Shown in pieces: positions 35,920 through 48,182 of a stretch of DNA of 64,000 bases. Source of the DNA: Echiichthys vipera (lineage: Eukaryota > Chordata > Actinopteri > Perciformes > Trachinidae); assembly GCA_963691815.1 (NCBI GenBank), contig OY829654.1, forward strand, positions 10,146,798 to 10,210,797, given 5' to 3'. Every line of letters starts with the position of its first letter. The first letter of the stretch is position 1. Under the pieces are notes generated by a model. It was given only the letters and a program-made list of their open reading frames with translations. It made no database searches and had not been told where the DNA came from. A program made the position numbers and the translations under genes.

Positions 35920-38900
35920 TTAGGTGGTGTAATTGAGCTTGAAGAGAACCGTCTGGGGCGTGGTGACATCAGCCACAGCTAGTTCCTGTCCATCTGACAA
36001 GCCCAGCTCTGCATCCGAATAAAAAAACACAATGTTTATTATTTGAATCACAAAAATCAGCAGCTACTTTACATTGGACAGACTGACTGATGACTGGAGT
36101 ACCACTTCTTCTTACCTTTCAAGGTCTTGCACAGGTTTGGCCTAGTTCGTTCCTCGATGGACTTAACAGACTGGAATAAAAATGTAATCATAGTTAATAA
36201 TAAAATGTAGGGGGCCAATCATCATACAGTATCCTCAGATATTAAATACTGTATATTACCTGCAGGTACAGTGTCTTATTCTTCCCTTCCAGAGTTGTGG
36301 TGATAGCCGGGGATTTCATTTGTCTGGAAAACATTTAGAAACTATTTTAACCTCAAGTTCTTTTTCCTAAAGACACATTACAAAATTATTAATTTTTTTA
36401 ATACTCACAGAGAGGCGTTCTCTGTAAGGTACTCTAACACCTCCTGTAATTTGGCAGAAGGAGGGAACTGGAGATCCTGAGGCACCTGGCTGCAGGCTGA
36501 ACAATTTTCCTGCAGATCAAAGAGGATTCTGAGTAAATGGTTATTATTAAATGCACATTACACTGCTGACAAGACACATACTGGTGGTTACAGCGGCTGA
36601 CAGTCAAGGCCCAACAAACCTTTCGTTCAGCTTCAAAAGTGTAGGAGTACAGTCCATCCACGTCATTGAAGACCATGTAATTATTTAAAGGTATATACGC
36701 ACTGCAAAATAAAAATCTGAGGTTAAGTATTTGACGAATCAGCAGATAGTTAGTGTGGGAGATTAAGAATTGTTTTCTGCTCCTAACCTTGTTGCGATTT
36801 TAAAAACTTCAGTGGCACAGGCAGCTAAAGAGAACAAATACAGAGACTTGTTACAAAAAGTGTACAAATTGCAAATCACAGTTGTGCATTTGCTTAGACC
36901 CCTCCTCCAAACAGCAATTGTCCAATCACATCTTAGTAACCATAACTAGGCCTGTCAAGCATGTCGAATTGTGCTGTGTTCCAATAGTGGTTCAATACGC
37001 CCTCGTTCACTTCCCCTCAGCACTTACTTAAGTGTCGTTCCAATAGTCTGAAAACTGAAGGTAACTTGGTTAGATTGACCCTCAGGGCTGAGTGATCGAG
37101 TGAACATCGATGGTCACCCACAATGCATTGCAGTTATGCATTAAGTGGAAGAGAATACATCCCTGGGTAGATAGCAGTAATGGATGTGTCCATGATTGCT
37201 CACCTCTAAGGAAGAACAATAGGAATAAATTGCAACTTTTTATCATCATTAAAAAAAAACTCACTTTCTGACATGCTTTTCAGATTAAGTCTTCTTTAAA
37301 TAATATCTTATTATAAGTCTGTATTCTTACATGTGTGGGCTGTTCACCTATTTAGCAGATACGTTTCTGAAGAAAATCTCATTGAAAGCATAATATTTTA
37401 CTGAAAAGTCACTGGTTGCAGTAAATATTTAGTCTACTTATTTTAGTTTATATATCTATACTTGACTTGTGTGGTTTCTTCTCAACATTATCTGTAAACG
37501 CATGGAATAAATGTTATTTTGCAATATATCATAGAAATAATAATGATGATTATCATGATACGATCACAAGCAGAAGTTTGTGAATCAAAGACAGATGCAG
37601 CTGTTCACAAAGTGCCAAAGGTGCCGATGTGCAATCATCCCTAGAAAACACCATCATCTCATTAAAATTAGTCTAAAGCTATTTCTGATTATTATCAGAA
37701 CCAGTACAGCGCTGAACCTCCACCTGGTGGTGGATCCGTGATAGTTTGGGCTGAAATCAACGAGGTCTCCAAGTAGCGTCTGTGTGATGTGTGCTGTTAC
37801 GTAATACCAAGGGCTGAGGGGAAGTGAAGGAGGGCATGTTGAACAACGAATGAAACACAGCTTTAGTGTGCATGATGCTGTAGTAAGAGCTGTGGTAGAG
37901 TGTTCTTTAAACAGTAAGGAATTAACTAAACGGTTTACATGTATAATCTGCTCTAACGTAAACTCAAATTGTTAGCATACCCAGCTAACTAGATTGCTAC
38001 TTAAATTTCAAATATTTCCTTTCTGTCCGAACAGCAACAGCTACTGTCTCAAAAACATGAGAGTCATACCAGCGATAACAGCATTAGTTGATGCCACAGC
38101 AGGGATGATCCTCTTTACAACTCCTGTGGCACAAAAACACGTCATGGGTTTCATTCCAGCACACATTTATAGATACTTGAGTATGGACGATGGAAGCTGC
38201 TTTAATATAAAAATAATGACTTGATATATATAAATGAACATGCCATTGCATGTGTGCATGTATCAAGTAAATAAATAGGGGAAGTTATGTCACATTAATG
38301 AATTGAATTAATGCCCACATTTATTTAATTGATTTCATACATAAATATATAAATATTATACATAAATATTTGTTTTATATTATTTGTAGTACATTTAATG
38401 GCATATTCACTTTTTTTAAATAGATTTTTTATTTTGGTAGCTTACATCTTCCATATGAAAAAGAAACTGACTGATGTATTTATTGTCTTTTCATTCACAA
38501 GCTCACCTTGAGTGAGTCTGTATGTCACTCCTGTAATTTTGAACTCTGCAGCTCTTTCTTGGGATCTTTCAAACACCCACTTGATGTGCTCTGGATTGTC
38601 TCCATCTAAGCTGGTATCTAGTTGAGAAAAAGACTCTTGTAAATTAGCTTTTATTGTAATAATGTACACAAAAAAAGATGATGTGAATATTTTTTATCTT
38701 ACCTCCAAATGGCTTTTCTTTGGGCCACTGTAAGATTCTGGCATATTCAATGCAATGTTCTGGTAGCCTTGGCATTGACGCAATGGTGCACATGGGGAAA
38801 TTAATCTGTGGGTAGTAAAATTAAGGTCAAGCGTAAACCAATACAAGGAGCAATAGAAGCCCCTTTTCTCTTCTGCACAGTGAAATTAGATAGCTATAAT

Positions 38901-41900
38901 ATCAAAACTATAGTACAATTTCTTGAAGTTGAATCATCAACTTAATTGTATCTTATAATTAATTTTTTATGGGTTTGGGCAAGATATATGATGCCAAATA
39001 GTCATTGCTGTGCTGGTTTTACACTTCACCTGTCTATCTGTGACATGATTTTCTCATAATTTCTGGCCATTTCTTTTTCTGTTCAGTCTGATAGCTATCA
39101 CTATTTATATTTATGACTCAAATCTTTTTTATTCCCGAGCGAACAGCTGTTACTGCAGATGGAAATGAGAAAAATCACCCCCTGAGCACCACAGATGCTG
39201 AACAGCAGATGTGAATTTTTTTTTGTAAAAAGTTAACAGGTTGATTTACTATTCTGTCATTTTATTCAACCATTTATAAGATGAAACTTTTTTTTTTACT
39301 GTATTAACAATCTTGTGAAACTAGAACGGCGTTTGACCTGTGGTGGGTACAGCTCCAGGGTGCAGTCGATGCATGCAGTCATGCCAGGCAGAATGACACG
39401 AGAGTTTCCTTTAAAGCCCTCCGTTCCTCCATCAATGAGAGGGATGATGGAACTGGGGTCCAGAACTCCATCTGCATAGCTCAGGAGGGATATCTAAAGA
39501 AGGTAAAAACAACCATAACCCACAACAAATTACACTTATACAGTTCTAAAAAAAATAAATAATAAACCTCTCTTTCCTACCAGCATCCCATTCATCCAGC
39601 GTCTGGCAATGATGGAGTCCAGTCCACAGACGATGATGTGGAACTCTGCAAAGAGACGAGCATTTAAACTTCTGGAGGTGTTCGCTCAGTGAGTTCTGCT
39701 GACGCACAGATCTTGGAAGAAAAACACTTACGCCTGTAGAAAGAGTCATCAAAGTCTTGGATCTTCTTAAAGTGACTGAATGTTTATAATGAGGAATAAA
39801 AATCCCAGTCAAGATATTTTGTACAATGCAAACTAAACCGGAGTTGCTTTTCCGCTGTAAAAACACAGTTGCTGCAAAGGATACGGGACAACTTTACATC
39901 CAGGGATACGAGTGTTGATAAAGTCGGCAGCCACATCTGCTTTCGGTCGTCCAACATCTTTGGGTCTAAAAAGATGCATATAACAGGTAACTATTATAGG
40001 ACAAATGGGATGCTGAATGCAACTGATTCACACCGGACAGTTACGGAACTACAGACACATAGAGGAAAATTCGGGAATTTGCAAGAAATTCTGACTGTGT
40101 GCATAACTTTTACCCATTCTGATACTTGGTGCACATCCAAATGCTAAAGGCAATTTAGTAATAGTATAAATAGGCTAAGTAGTAGTTGTTAAGGCTGTAG
40201 CAGCGGGTTAAACACTGAGTTAAGAAATCTGGCAAGACGTCAGATGCGATAGCATTTGTGGCACTTATCATCAAAATACTCAGCTCAAAAGCTGAAAGTA
40301 TTATTGGACAAACCTGTTTTACCATAAACAGCAGGCTTCACTGCAGACGCTAATATACAATGATTAGATGTTATTTATTTGTCTGTATCTGAGATTCAGA
40401 GGCCAAACACTGGTATATAATGTCAAACACAAGGCCAAACACAAACAAACAAAAACAGACACAGACATATTGTGTGTGAGTGGCAGCACTGGTTGCTATG
40501 GTGAATTGGGCACTGTAAAGGACAACACTACATACAGTCTTTGTCAAATATGAAACTACTTTAAGAACTGAGGGAGATGGAGATCAAAGGTGAAACCTAC
40601 CTGAAAAGAAACTGTCTGTTGAGGTTGGACAAATCAATCGTGTCCATGTCAACCACATGAATACTGCGAAACCCAGACAGGCCCTGAAGCGCAACAAGAT
40701 TACGTAAGAACTTAAGTAAAGATGCAAGCAGTGAAGACAGTTTGTGTTTGCTTAGCTTACACACACTTACACTTGATTAAGTACATCACAATTCAATGTA
40801 GGTCAAAGCTATTTCCTACCAGATTTTTGAGGAGTTCACATCCAAGTCCTCCTGCGCCAATGACGAGAATCTTGCATGTCTCCAACAAAAACTGTAGGGA
40901 CTGAAATGAAATAAATACCACAATTTAAAGAATAGAAATGATCTGACTACTCCAAGCTCTATCACACTAGCCTGGTTCAGTTAAACAGAAAAGAATGGCT
41001 CACTGTTTCCATGAAAGTATTTCTAAGTCACCTCAGTGCTTGGCTCAAAGTCAGGATGGGTGAACGGGCCAGGCCGCTCCAAAAACTTCCTCACATGATT
41101 CCAGCGGCCATCCCAGTCGCAACCACCGTCCCCGTGTCCACCATCTACAGCCATTCTGGACACAATACACACCAAGATACACTGGACTTCAACTACAATC
41201 ACTCCACATAGCGTATTTCAACCTGCTTTTCCTCTTACAATGCAATGCATCTCTTAAAACGTGCATTTTTAGTTTTCCAAGACAAACATTTCCTGACTAC
41301 TTGTGTGTCAAGGTAGTGAAAGGAAGCAGTTGCTGGTATAATTGTTCCCAACCTGAGAGTAAGAAATGGATTTAAGGGGCCAAAAAATAATTAGGCTACC
41401 TAGTAAATAATAAAACTCTAAATTTGGGTACAAAATGTATATTTTTTCACTTTTCTGCAATCACTCTTCAGTTAAACATCTCTCAACTCATATATACAGT
41501 ATGCACTCAGACACACTGTAGCCTACTTTCTTTTGGTGGGTCACAGGCAAGACTTTAGACCAGATGTTTAGAGGGATGCATTTTCTGGAGTGCCACATCA
41601 AGTATTTGTCCACCTGTATTCTTGACTGAAGTGAACATTATATAGTTTATACTGCATTTGTTATTTAGTAACTCATTTTTTGTTATGTTTTCCTTGGTTA
41701 TATTTGACCTATTATGATTATTATAAGTCAACTTTATATGTATTCTTCGATAAGTGGTGGATTTGGTGCGTCTTGTCCTTGTTTGCACAGCTGTATTTCG
41801 ATTTCATGTATGATCTTTTACTTATTGACAATCTGTTTGCCTGATGATTGTTATGTAGGTATTTTTTGCAAGTAAGACAGTGTGTGGGATTTCTGCTCTT

Positions 41901-43235
41901 TTTGGGTCCCAGGCAAGAAAAGCTGGGAACCACTGTAATCGAAAATGTAACTCAGTACAGTAAGTTTATCAGGAAATGCTGTGTCCCAGTTCCATACTAC
42001 ATGTACGGGCTCATCTTTATAATATACTGTTTTTGATGTTAGAATACAGGAAAACAATATATTTTACTGTTTTATACTAAGAGGAAATTGCACATTACTT
42101 GTCAAGTCAGCTGTAAATTTGGATTCTTTCTTTTTTGAGCAGTCTCACTACTGCTATTGTTTCCACACACAGTTTTCTCAGTTTTTGTTTTTCATTTTAA
42201 CTGTTGTGCAGATTGCCTTGTGGAACTTCAGTACATCAAACTCAAGATAACTTGTTGGAACACACAAATACTCATAAACTGCTCAGGATCAGTTATTGGT
42301 ATATGATAAGATGTGGATTAATGCACAGGCTGGCCAAGGCTGCAGCCTAGGGGCCCCAGGTGTGCAGATTTGCCAGACTATCTAAAAAATGTTTTAATTT
42401 ACTACACTGGGGGAAAAATGCCACCTATTAGGGCCCTTAGAAACATTTTTAAAAATTAAGTCGCTGATTGGATAGATATGGGACACATTTACCCAATCAG
42501 CTGCCTTCATGTGTCCGGGTTCATAAGGTCAGTTTTGTTGTCAAATCATACGTCACTCAGTGTTACTAGACAGTACAGCAGCAAAATGTCAGAAAGGAAA
42601 TGTGATATTGGAGCACGAAAAAGAAAAGCACAAGGACTCAAAGAACAGCAGGACCAAGATCTACTAATGGAAATTCTTAAATTGACAGGATTTTTCAAGG
42701 TTGCGGACTCTTCTTCTGTTCGAGTGGGGTTTTTTTCCTGATGCAGCATGATTAATAATGTGGGGGGCCCAAACAAACAGTAGCCCAGGGGCCCCTGACC
42801 ACCTTTATCCGCCGCTGTGTGCTTGTCATTTCCGGATGTGTTTTGCACGAAAGGATGCGGGATTCAGTGCAGGGGTCTCTGCACCATCTTTGATGCTATT
42901 AATAGATACATTGTGTGATGGATGAATTGGACAAAAATCTAACTGTGTTAGATTAAGGTTGTCACTAGCTAAAAGGTATATTTCCGTGTCTCCTGGCCCA
43001 GCAGTTGCTGCTGCTCAGAGTGCAACGCAAACCTGCTGCCAGTCAGAGACCTTTATTTTGCATTCGTCACTAACTTCTCAGTCAGGTCCTCTATTCGCCT
43101 TCTTTTCTTCTCCCTGAAAGGAGAAAATAAAACAAGGCTCAGGCATGCTGGTATAGCGATGAAATGCACGGGTTTAATGACGACAAAATCATATTTTTCG
43201 TTCATTGAGACTTACGGCTCCTCGGCATCCGCCAT
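35920..43235 (-). CDS. uba3: NEDD8-activating enzyme E1 catalytic subunit
   Basis: UBA3 pairs with NAE1 to adenylate NEDD8, carries it as a thioester and passes it to UBE2M/UBE2F. Eighteen coding exons join without a phase break into 462 residues (human 463): 43235-43216, 43113-43075, 41155-41032, 40900-40820, 40683-40601, 39965-39885, 39775-39732, 39645-39581, 39493-39338, 38805-38703, 38617-38507, 38123-38070, 36824-36788, 36701-36620, 36509-36409, 36323-36260, 36170-36116, 36008-35920. Visible landmarks: MADAEEPEKKRRRIE start; nucleotide loop GAGGLG at residues 76-81; DMDTIDLSNLNRQFLFR; zinc CxxC pairs at 220/223 and 363/366; catalytic Cys237 in NFPMCTIASMPR; C-terminal ubiquitin-fold domain ending FKLNYTT. 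Donors of exon 2 (GAA|GTTAGT) and exon 6 (CCC|GTATCC) are weak but needed for frame. Confidence 0.97.
36973..37861. mobile_element. MITE with about 49-bp terminal inverted repeats, in a uba3 intron
   Basis: GCTGTGTTCCAATAGTGGTT... at the left end and the inverse complement of the right end (GCTGTGTTTCATTCGTTGTT...) agree over about 49 bp, both finishing CACTTCCCCTCAGC. There is no transposase frame inside. It sits in the 1.2-kb intron between uba3 coding exons 12 and 13. The GCTGTGTTCCAAT-type end recurs in fish non-autonomous DNA transposons. A target duplication is not clear. Confidence 0.7.
41344..41937. mobile_element. Decayed hAT-type element in uba3 intron 2
   Basis: The left end ATTGTTCCCAACCTGAGAG and right end AAAGCTGGGAACCACTGTA form a degraded inverted pair of the CAGTGGTTCCCAAC type used by hAT elements. 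The roughly 590-bp interior is AT-rich with no transposase motif. Confidence 0.45.
42325..42825 (+). mobile_element. Internally deleted hAT element with transposase N-terminus
   Basis: The ends are GCACAGGCTGGCCAAGGCTG... and the inverse complement of a right end reading GCACACAGCGGCGGATAAAG.... Both run into GGGGCCC-containing sub-terminal blocks, so they are degraded inverted repeats. Inside, at 42586-42741, the plus strand encodes MSERKCDIGARKRKAQGLKE, then LLMEILKLTGFFKV, then stops. A basic KRK start followed by a LTGFF/LTNFF motif is typical of the N-terminus of hAT transposases of the ZMYM/TTF-zinc-finger type. The rest of the transposase is absent. Insertion is in uba3 intron 2. Confidence 0.6.
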
Positions 43236-44212
43236 ACTTTCACGGTCCCATGTCCCCGATTGTTACTGCCGTGCTTCCGAGTGTCAAAGATGCGCGCAGC
43301 GACGCAAGTACCGATATAGGGTTTTTTCCTCCTGCTTATCCTCACCAGAGAAAGTGTCACATCAATGTGTAAATGATACCCAGTCAGTCTGAAACAGTGC
43401 TGCATTTTTTTCTCACAAGAAAGTGTTTGCAAGATACTGTACTATTTATTATTGATAATATTTCTAGTAATTTAATAATGTAATAATATAAAATAAGATA
43501 AGAAAAGATAATCATTTATTCAATAACAGATGTAAAATACAAAATACAACAAAAGTCAAAGTGTAAAGTAGACAGTCAAAATGAGCTTAAAACAGGAAAA
43601 AGGTCAAGTGACAGTAAAAACACAAACAGTGATAATTAAAGATATAGATGTCTTTATTAATGTCCTGTTTAGATTTAAGAATGTAGACAAATTTAAAGTT
43701 TTTTTTCTTGAGAATAAATTGGAACTCTGCATGTAAATAATTTGTTACTGGTAATTTGTATTTTTTTTTTCTTTGAATCAACAGCCCCCGTGGTGCTTCC
43801 TTATATTTAATACGTATTTCTTTTTAATGTTTCAATGTTTGTCAAGCACTTTGTAACCGTGTTTTGAAATGTGCTGTATAGATAAATGTATCATTTTATG
43901 TATTACTGTTTTTGACATAACTGTCATGAAGATATTCGTTTCTTTAGATGTTGTATTTTTACTAAACGCACTTCTGTATTCACTGGAATCTTTTAATTCT
44001 GCGCATTCTAGAACGCAAGTCTAAAACTCCAAAACACTTTCTTCGAGAATCCCGACTCTCGTGAGATATCGTGAGATCTCGTGAGCGAGAGTACGGCCTC
44101 CTCCTCCTCCCCCCCGTGCTCAGAATCGGGGATCAGCTGGCCTGTCAAAATATTACGCAGCAGCGTGCGCGTGTGTTTGTGTCCGTGTGTCGCTTCTCTA
44201 CACGTTGAAGAC
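43236..44212. promoter_or_regulatory. Divergent uba3/arl6ip5 promoter interval
   Basis: The two start codons face away from each other 977 bases apart. At 44057-44086 three tandem decamers read TCTCGTGAGA, TATCGTGAGA, TCTCGTGAGC, followed by GAGAG. They resemble the palindromic TCTCGCGAGA element of housekeeping bidirectional promoters with C replaced by T in the centre. A CpG-containing, CCTCC-rich stretch (44089-44180) leads into the arl6ip5 5' UTR. 43440-43900 between them is AT-rich and includes a piece resembling the tail of a fish dispersed repeat (CAAGCACTTTGTAACC near 43843). Confidence 0.55.
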
Positions 44213-47200
44213 ATGGCAACCAAAATGGAGCTCGCGCCGCTCAGACCGTGGGATGATTTCTTCCCAGGAACGGACCGTTTTGCCAAACCCGAGTTCAGAG
44301 ATTTAACAAAGTGGAACAACAGAGTGATCAGTAATTTACTGTACTACCAAACCAATTATTTCGCCGTGGTTGTGTTGGTTTTCCTCATTGTAGGGTGAGT
44401 CCTGGCTTCATGCTAACGGCGGAGAGCTAGCTGCTCCGCTTCTGTGTTTAACCAGCCTGCATACCTTTTTATCCACACCCATCATGAGCACACAGGCTAT
44501 TTCTGTAGCCTTTGGTATTGTTGTGTCAACCTGTAAGGCGCTGTAACTCTTTTGTAGCCGCTGACTTTTAGACATTTACCTTTCTTGGCCTATAGCAGTT
44601 AAGCTACACATGTTTACTGTAGCCAAAGCAGCACTTAGCTACCTTTTATGAAGTGTGAAAGTGCTTCATATATTATCAACGGGAAAGGCAAACTAAATAT
44701 CCTTTTTGCTTTAAAACGGAGATCTTCAACAGGAGGTCCGTGACCCCCAGGGGTTCCTCAGAGTTACTGCAGGGGTCCGCCAGATTGTTTGATAATCTTA
44801 CCAATTTTTAATTTTTGTTTTGTTTTTTCAAAAATATATCTGAAAATATACATTAACATGAATGTAACGTATTATTAGCGAATATACATTTGTGGAAAAC
44901 AAAAATAGATAAAATACACAACCTTGATGATGGGCTTACAGGCGGGGTAGCCATGCACATACTGTATATACAATAGCTTGAGCTTGAGAATTCAATGGGC
45001 CTTCATAATGTTTGTTTACATACATGAATATGTTAATAATGATCATTGTAATATGCACCATAAAAAGCTATGTGTATAGGCTTTAGGATGCCCTAGCTAT
45101 TAGGTCCAATTTAATATGCAACTCAATTTAATACAATATTTGTAGTAGGGGGTTCCTGCCTCATCTTTCTTTCAGCTAAGGGGTCCTTGGCCTAAAAAAC
45201 ATTGAAGACCCCTGCTTGAAAATGTCCGTTATTCACCAGGGTTTCTGAGAACCAGTGATGCTATATTGGATCTGGAGCTCCCAAAGTCATATATAACCTC
45301 TGCTAGTTGGTCATGATTTGTATAACTATGTTTGGTAGTTTCCTTTGAATAGAGTATGATGCAGTGAAGAGTATAGGCCTTGCTGCAGGCATTTGCCCTC
45401 TCATTGTTTACACTAGCTGGGATATTAGCTATTGTTGTTGTCACCACCAGGTTGTGCTATTTAAGACAAAGTCTACTCTGCTCCCACTTGCACACGGAGT
45501 ACAATATATGCCACTTTCATGTTCCAATCTTCAGGTTCCTGAACCCATTTGGCATGTTTCTGGGTGGAGCTGTGGTGACTCTGATCTTCATGGGTTCAGT
45601 GTGGGCTGGAGAGAACCAGGCCGTGGTCAAGAACTTCAAAAAGAAGAACCCCACTCTTTTTGTCATCGGGGTCATGGTGACCAGTTACTTTCTGCTGTCG
45701 CTGTTTGGTGGCGTCATGGTTTTCATCTTTGGAATCACCTTCCCTTTGCTGTGTAAGTTACAGGGTTTTTTATCTTTTCTATCAAAAGGGGAATGGAGTA
45801 TTCAGTGTTAAAGTTATATTCAGGCTGTGTTAGAGATCCTTGCCTATATGCCATATAGTCCCACAATTGAACAAAAACAGTTGTGTCCATGGCATGTGAG
45901 TTTGTGCAGTTGTCCTGGAGATGTTTTTTCAGTCAAATAATAACATCGAACTGCTGTTTCCAAGATCAATAACATTCAAGTTTGAATTATTGTTCATGTT
46001 GCCACGACCTTTCCTGTTAACGTCACCTGGTAAATTAAAGACACACATACAGCACATATTAGAACATGGAAAGACTGAGCTCCCAGTTTTTCATGATCGT
46101 GTTCTTTACAGTAAGTTCCCACACTCTCCCTCTTGCAAATTAAGGGCTTGGCTCTTGTTAAATTAGATTTTTGTCATGAGGAATCACACACACATTCCTT
46201 TCTCTCTCTTTCTCTATCTTCTGCAACACTGATTTTGACACAAAAAATGCAAACAGCTGCTCATTTTGAGGCATTACATAAGTTTTCTAAGTGGCAATCA
46301 ATCCTTAAGATTTCACCCAGTTGATTTAGAATTTTTTTATTTGAGTAAAAACAATGAAATCAGAGTTTGGCTGTCGGGGAGTCTTGTTCACAGTTGCTAT
46401 TTTTTTTCTTTGAGAATGTCACCACAGACATCCAGTTTGTTATACTGCAAATGTATAAATAAGTCAATGCTCAATCACCATTGTGTTGCCTATTTTACGA
46501 TCGTGACTTTACAGACACTGCTTTAAAGGAAAATCCTCTAGATTACAGTTTTATCTCCAGTTTTTTATGTGCATTTAGCGTCACAACACTTAAATTTAAC
46601 AGATGCTACAAAGACATTTATAATCTCTAAAGACTGCGTATGCTTTACGTATATTTATAGATTCAGTGCTTGGCTTAGTCTAATAAGACTTTTCTAATAA
46701 CACTGGTTGGCTAACGATATGTGATAAACTGTTAAGGGGGATGGTGAGTCACACATGGATGCATTACTGAGGTTTTCTGTGGGTGAACCAGTTTTTCCAA
46801 TTGCTTGCTCATTCTGACTCACTGTAGGGTTTGAACAGCGTGTACAGCATTACTGACATGCATTCACTCATTACAGTTTGCAAAATAAAGTCAGCAATAC
46901 AAAGTGAGCTGTACGGTTCAGAAGTATAGCTTTGGGTTTGTTTTAGCGCTCTAAATACACTTTGAGTCAGGCAGTCAGCTGAGTGGTTTGGATAATTGAT
47001 GGGTTGGATCGTTAGAGCAAATGTAGCAGCTCTAACATCATGGCGGATAGATGAGGCAGTTTGATCGCCTCCCATGAGGCCTGCCCCACTGCTTTTGCTT
47101 GTGTTGACGGGTTGCCATGGGTTGTTGATTTGGACAGAACTACATTTACTGGCTGATGTCATGCATCCAGTATCTGCCTGCCATGGGAATAAAAGACACG

Positions 47201-47539
47201 CTGATCCGAGCACCGTACATCGAACAGTATCACATTTTATTTTCTCATTTTCAGAAATGTAATCCAGAGAAAATCATCTACTAAGTTTGAAACTCTGACA
47301 ATTATTTTATTTTGTATATTATATAATTAATTAGTTGATAACTTGCTGTTTTTCCTGTAGTAATTCTGATCCATGCCTCCCTGAGACTGCGCAACATGAA
47401 GAACAGACTGGAGAACAAGATTGAGGGTGTTGGGCTGAAGAAGACACCCATGGGCATCATTATGGATCTCCTGGACCAGCAAGAGGAGAAAATGAACAAG
47501 ATTCAGGATTTCATTGAGAGCAAAATGAATAAGGAATAA
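44213..47539 (+). CDS. arl6ip5: ADP-ribosylation factor-like 6 interacting protein 5 (PRAF3/JWA/addicsin)
   Basis: A PRA1-family membrane protein of the endoplasmic reticulum that modulates trafficking, including of the glutamate transporter EAAC1. Three exons, 44213-44394, 45535-45752 and 47361-47539, join in phase to 192 residues (mammalian about 188). The N-terminus reads LAPLRPWDDFFPGTDRFAKP and KWNNRVISNLLYYQTNY, a family signature. Two hydrophobic hairpins follow: VVVLVFLIVG plus the start of exon 2, and FVIGVMVTSYFLLSLFGGVM with VFIFGITFPLLLILIHASLR. The tail has LRNMKNRLENKIEGVGLKKT and PMGIIMDLLDQQE. The first ATG was used; a second Met lies four codons later. Intron 1 carries a hAT-type insertion. 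The gene is head-to-head with uba3 and tail-to-tail with lmod3. Fish may have two paralogues, and which copy this is cannot be told here. Confidence 0.96.
44717..45214. mobile_element. hAT-type MITE with TSD in arl6ip5 intron 1
   Basis: The right end is the inverse complement of CAGGGGTCTTCAATGTTTTT. The left end GGAGATCTTCAACAGGAGG is its decayed partner, and both run into GACCCC/GGGGTCC blocks. The flanks CTTTAAAA (44709-44716) and CTTGAAAA (45215-45222) match at 7 of 8 bases, the length of a hAT target duplication. There is no coding content in its 498 bp. Confidence 0.7.
45753..47360. other. Intron 2 of arl6ip5
   Basis: A non-coding intron of about 1.6 kb, bounded by GTAAGT at 45753 and TTTTTCCTGTAG ending at 47360. 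No further exon or recognisable repeat was seen. The open frames across it lack family features. Confidence 0.8.
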
Positions 47540-48138
47540 AGCTCTAGCACGACATTTGCCAAGGGAAGTCAGTGTCATACAGTATGGATTCAAATTTCCA
47601 TAGCATAGTCCCAAGTGTTGATTTTTATATCCCCTCAAGTTACTGATGTTTGCATTCCCTTTCTTTTTATCCACTTTACTTTACTCTCCTATACTTTTGT
47701 GTGACGTTATTCACAGATAGATGGTTACATTAAATCAAGATTTGCACAATCACAGTGTGGATTGGATATTGAAAGGCAATAGGCACCAAAAGTTACCAAA
47801 GGTCATTCCTGTGTCAAAAATGTTCCAAAAAACGGATCATTTACCATGTCGATGACACACTTTGTTCCACAAGATGACTGAGTATTTATTTCAGCAAAAT
47901 GAAGCAGAAACAGTATCTGATTCTGTTAGTAGATACCAATTGAGTTTGTTCTATAGAATTAATCAGATTCTTTCAGTTTGCTACCTCAAAAGGAGCATGT
48001 TTAATTTACCCAACACCCAGCAAGCTGTTAAGTGCTTATTAAACAGCAATCGCTTCAGGAGCAGTTTGAATACTGATCTGAGACCAGTTTGCTTCTTGTG
48101 TAGACATGGTTATATGGCCTGACTAAAATACACATAGG

Positions 48139-48182
48139 CTATATATATATATATATAGATATATATATATATAGATATATAT
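48139..48182. repeat. (TA)n tract with GATA interruptions
   Basis: Imperfect TATATA repeats interrupted by AGATATA, in the arl6ip5 3' UTR. Confidence 0.9.
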
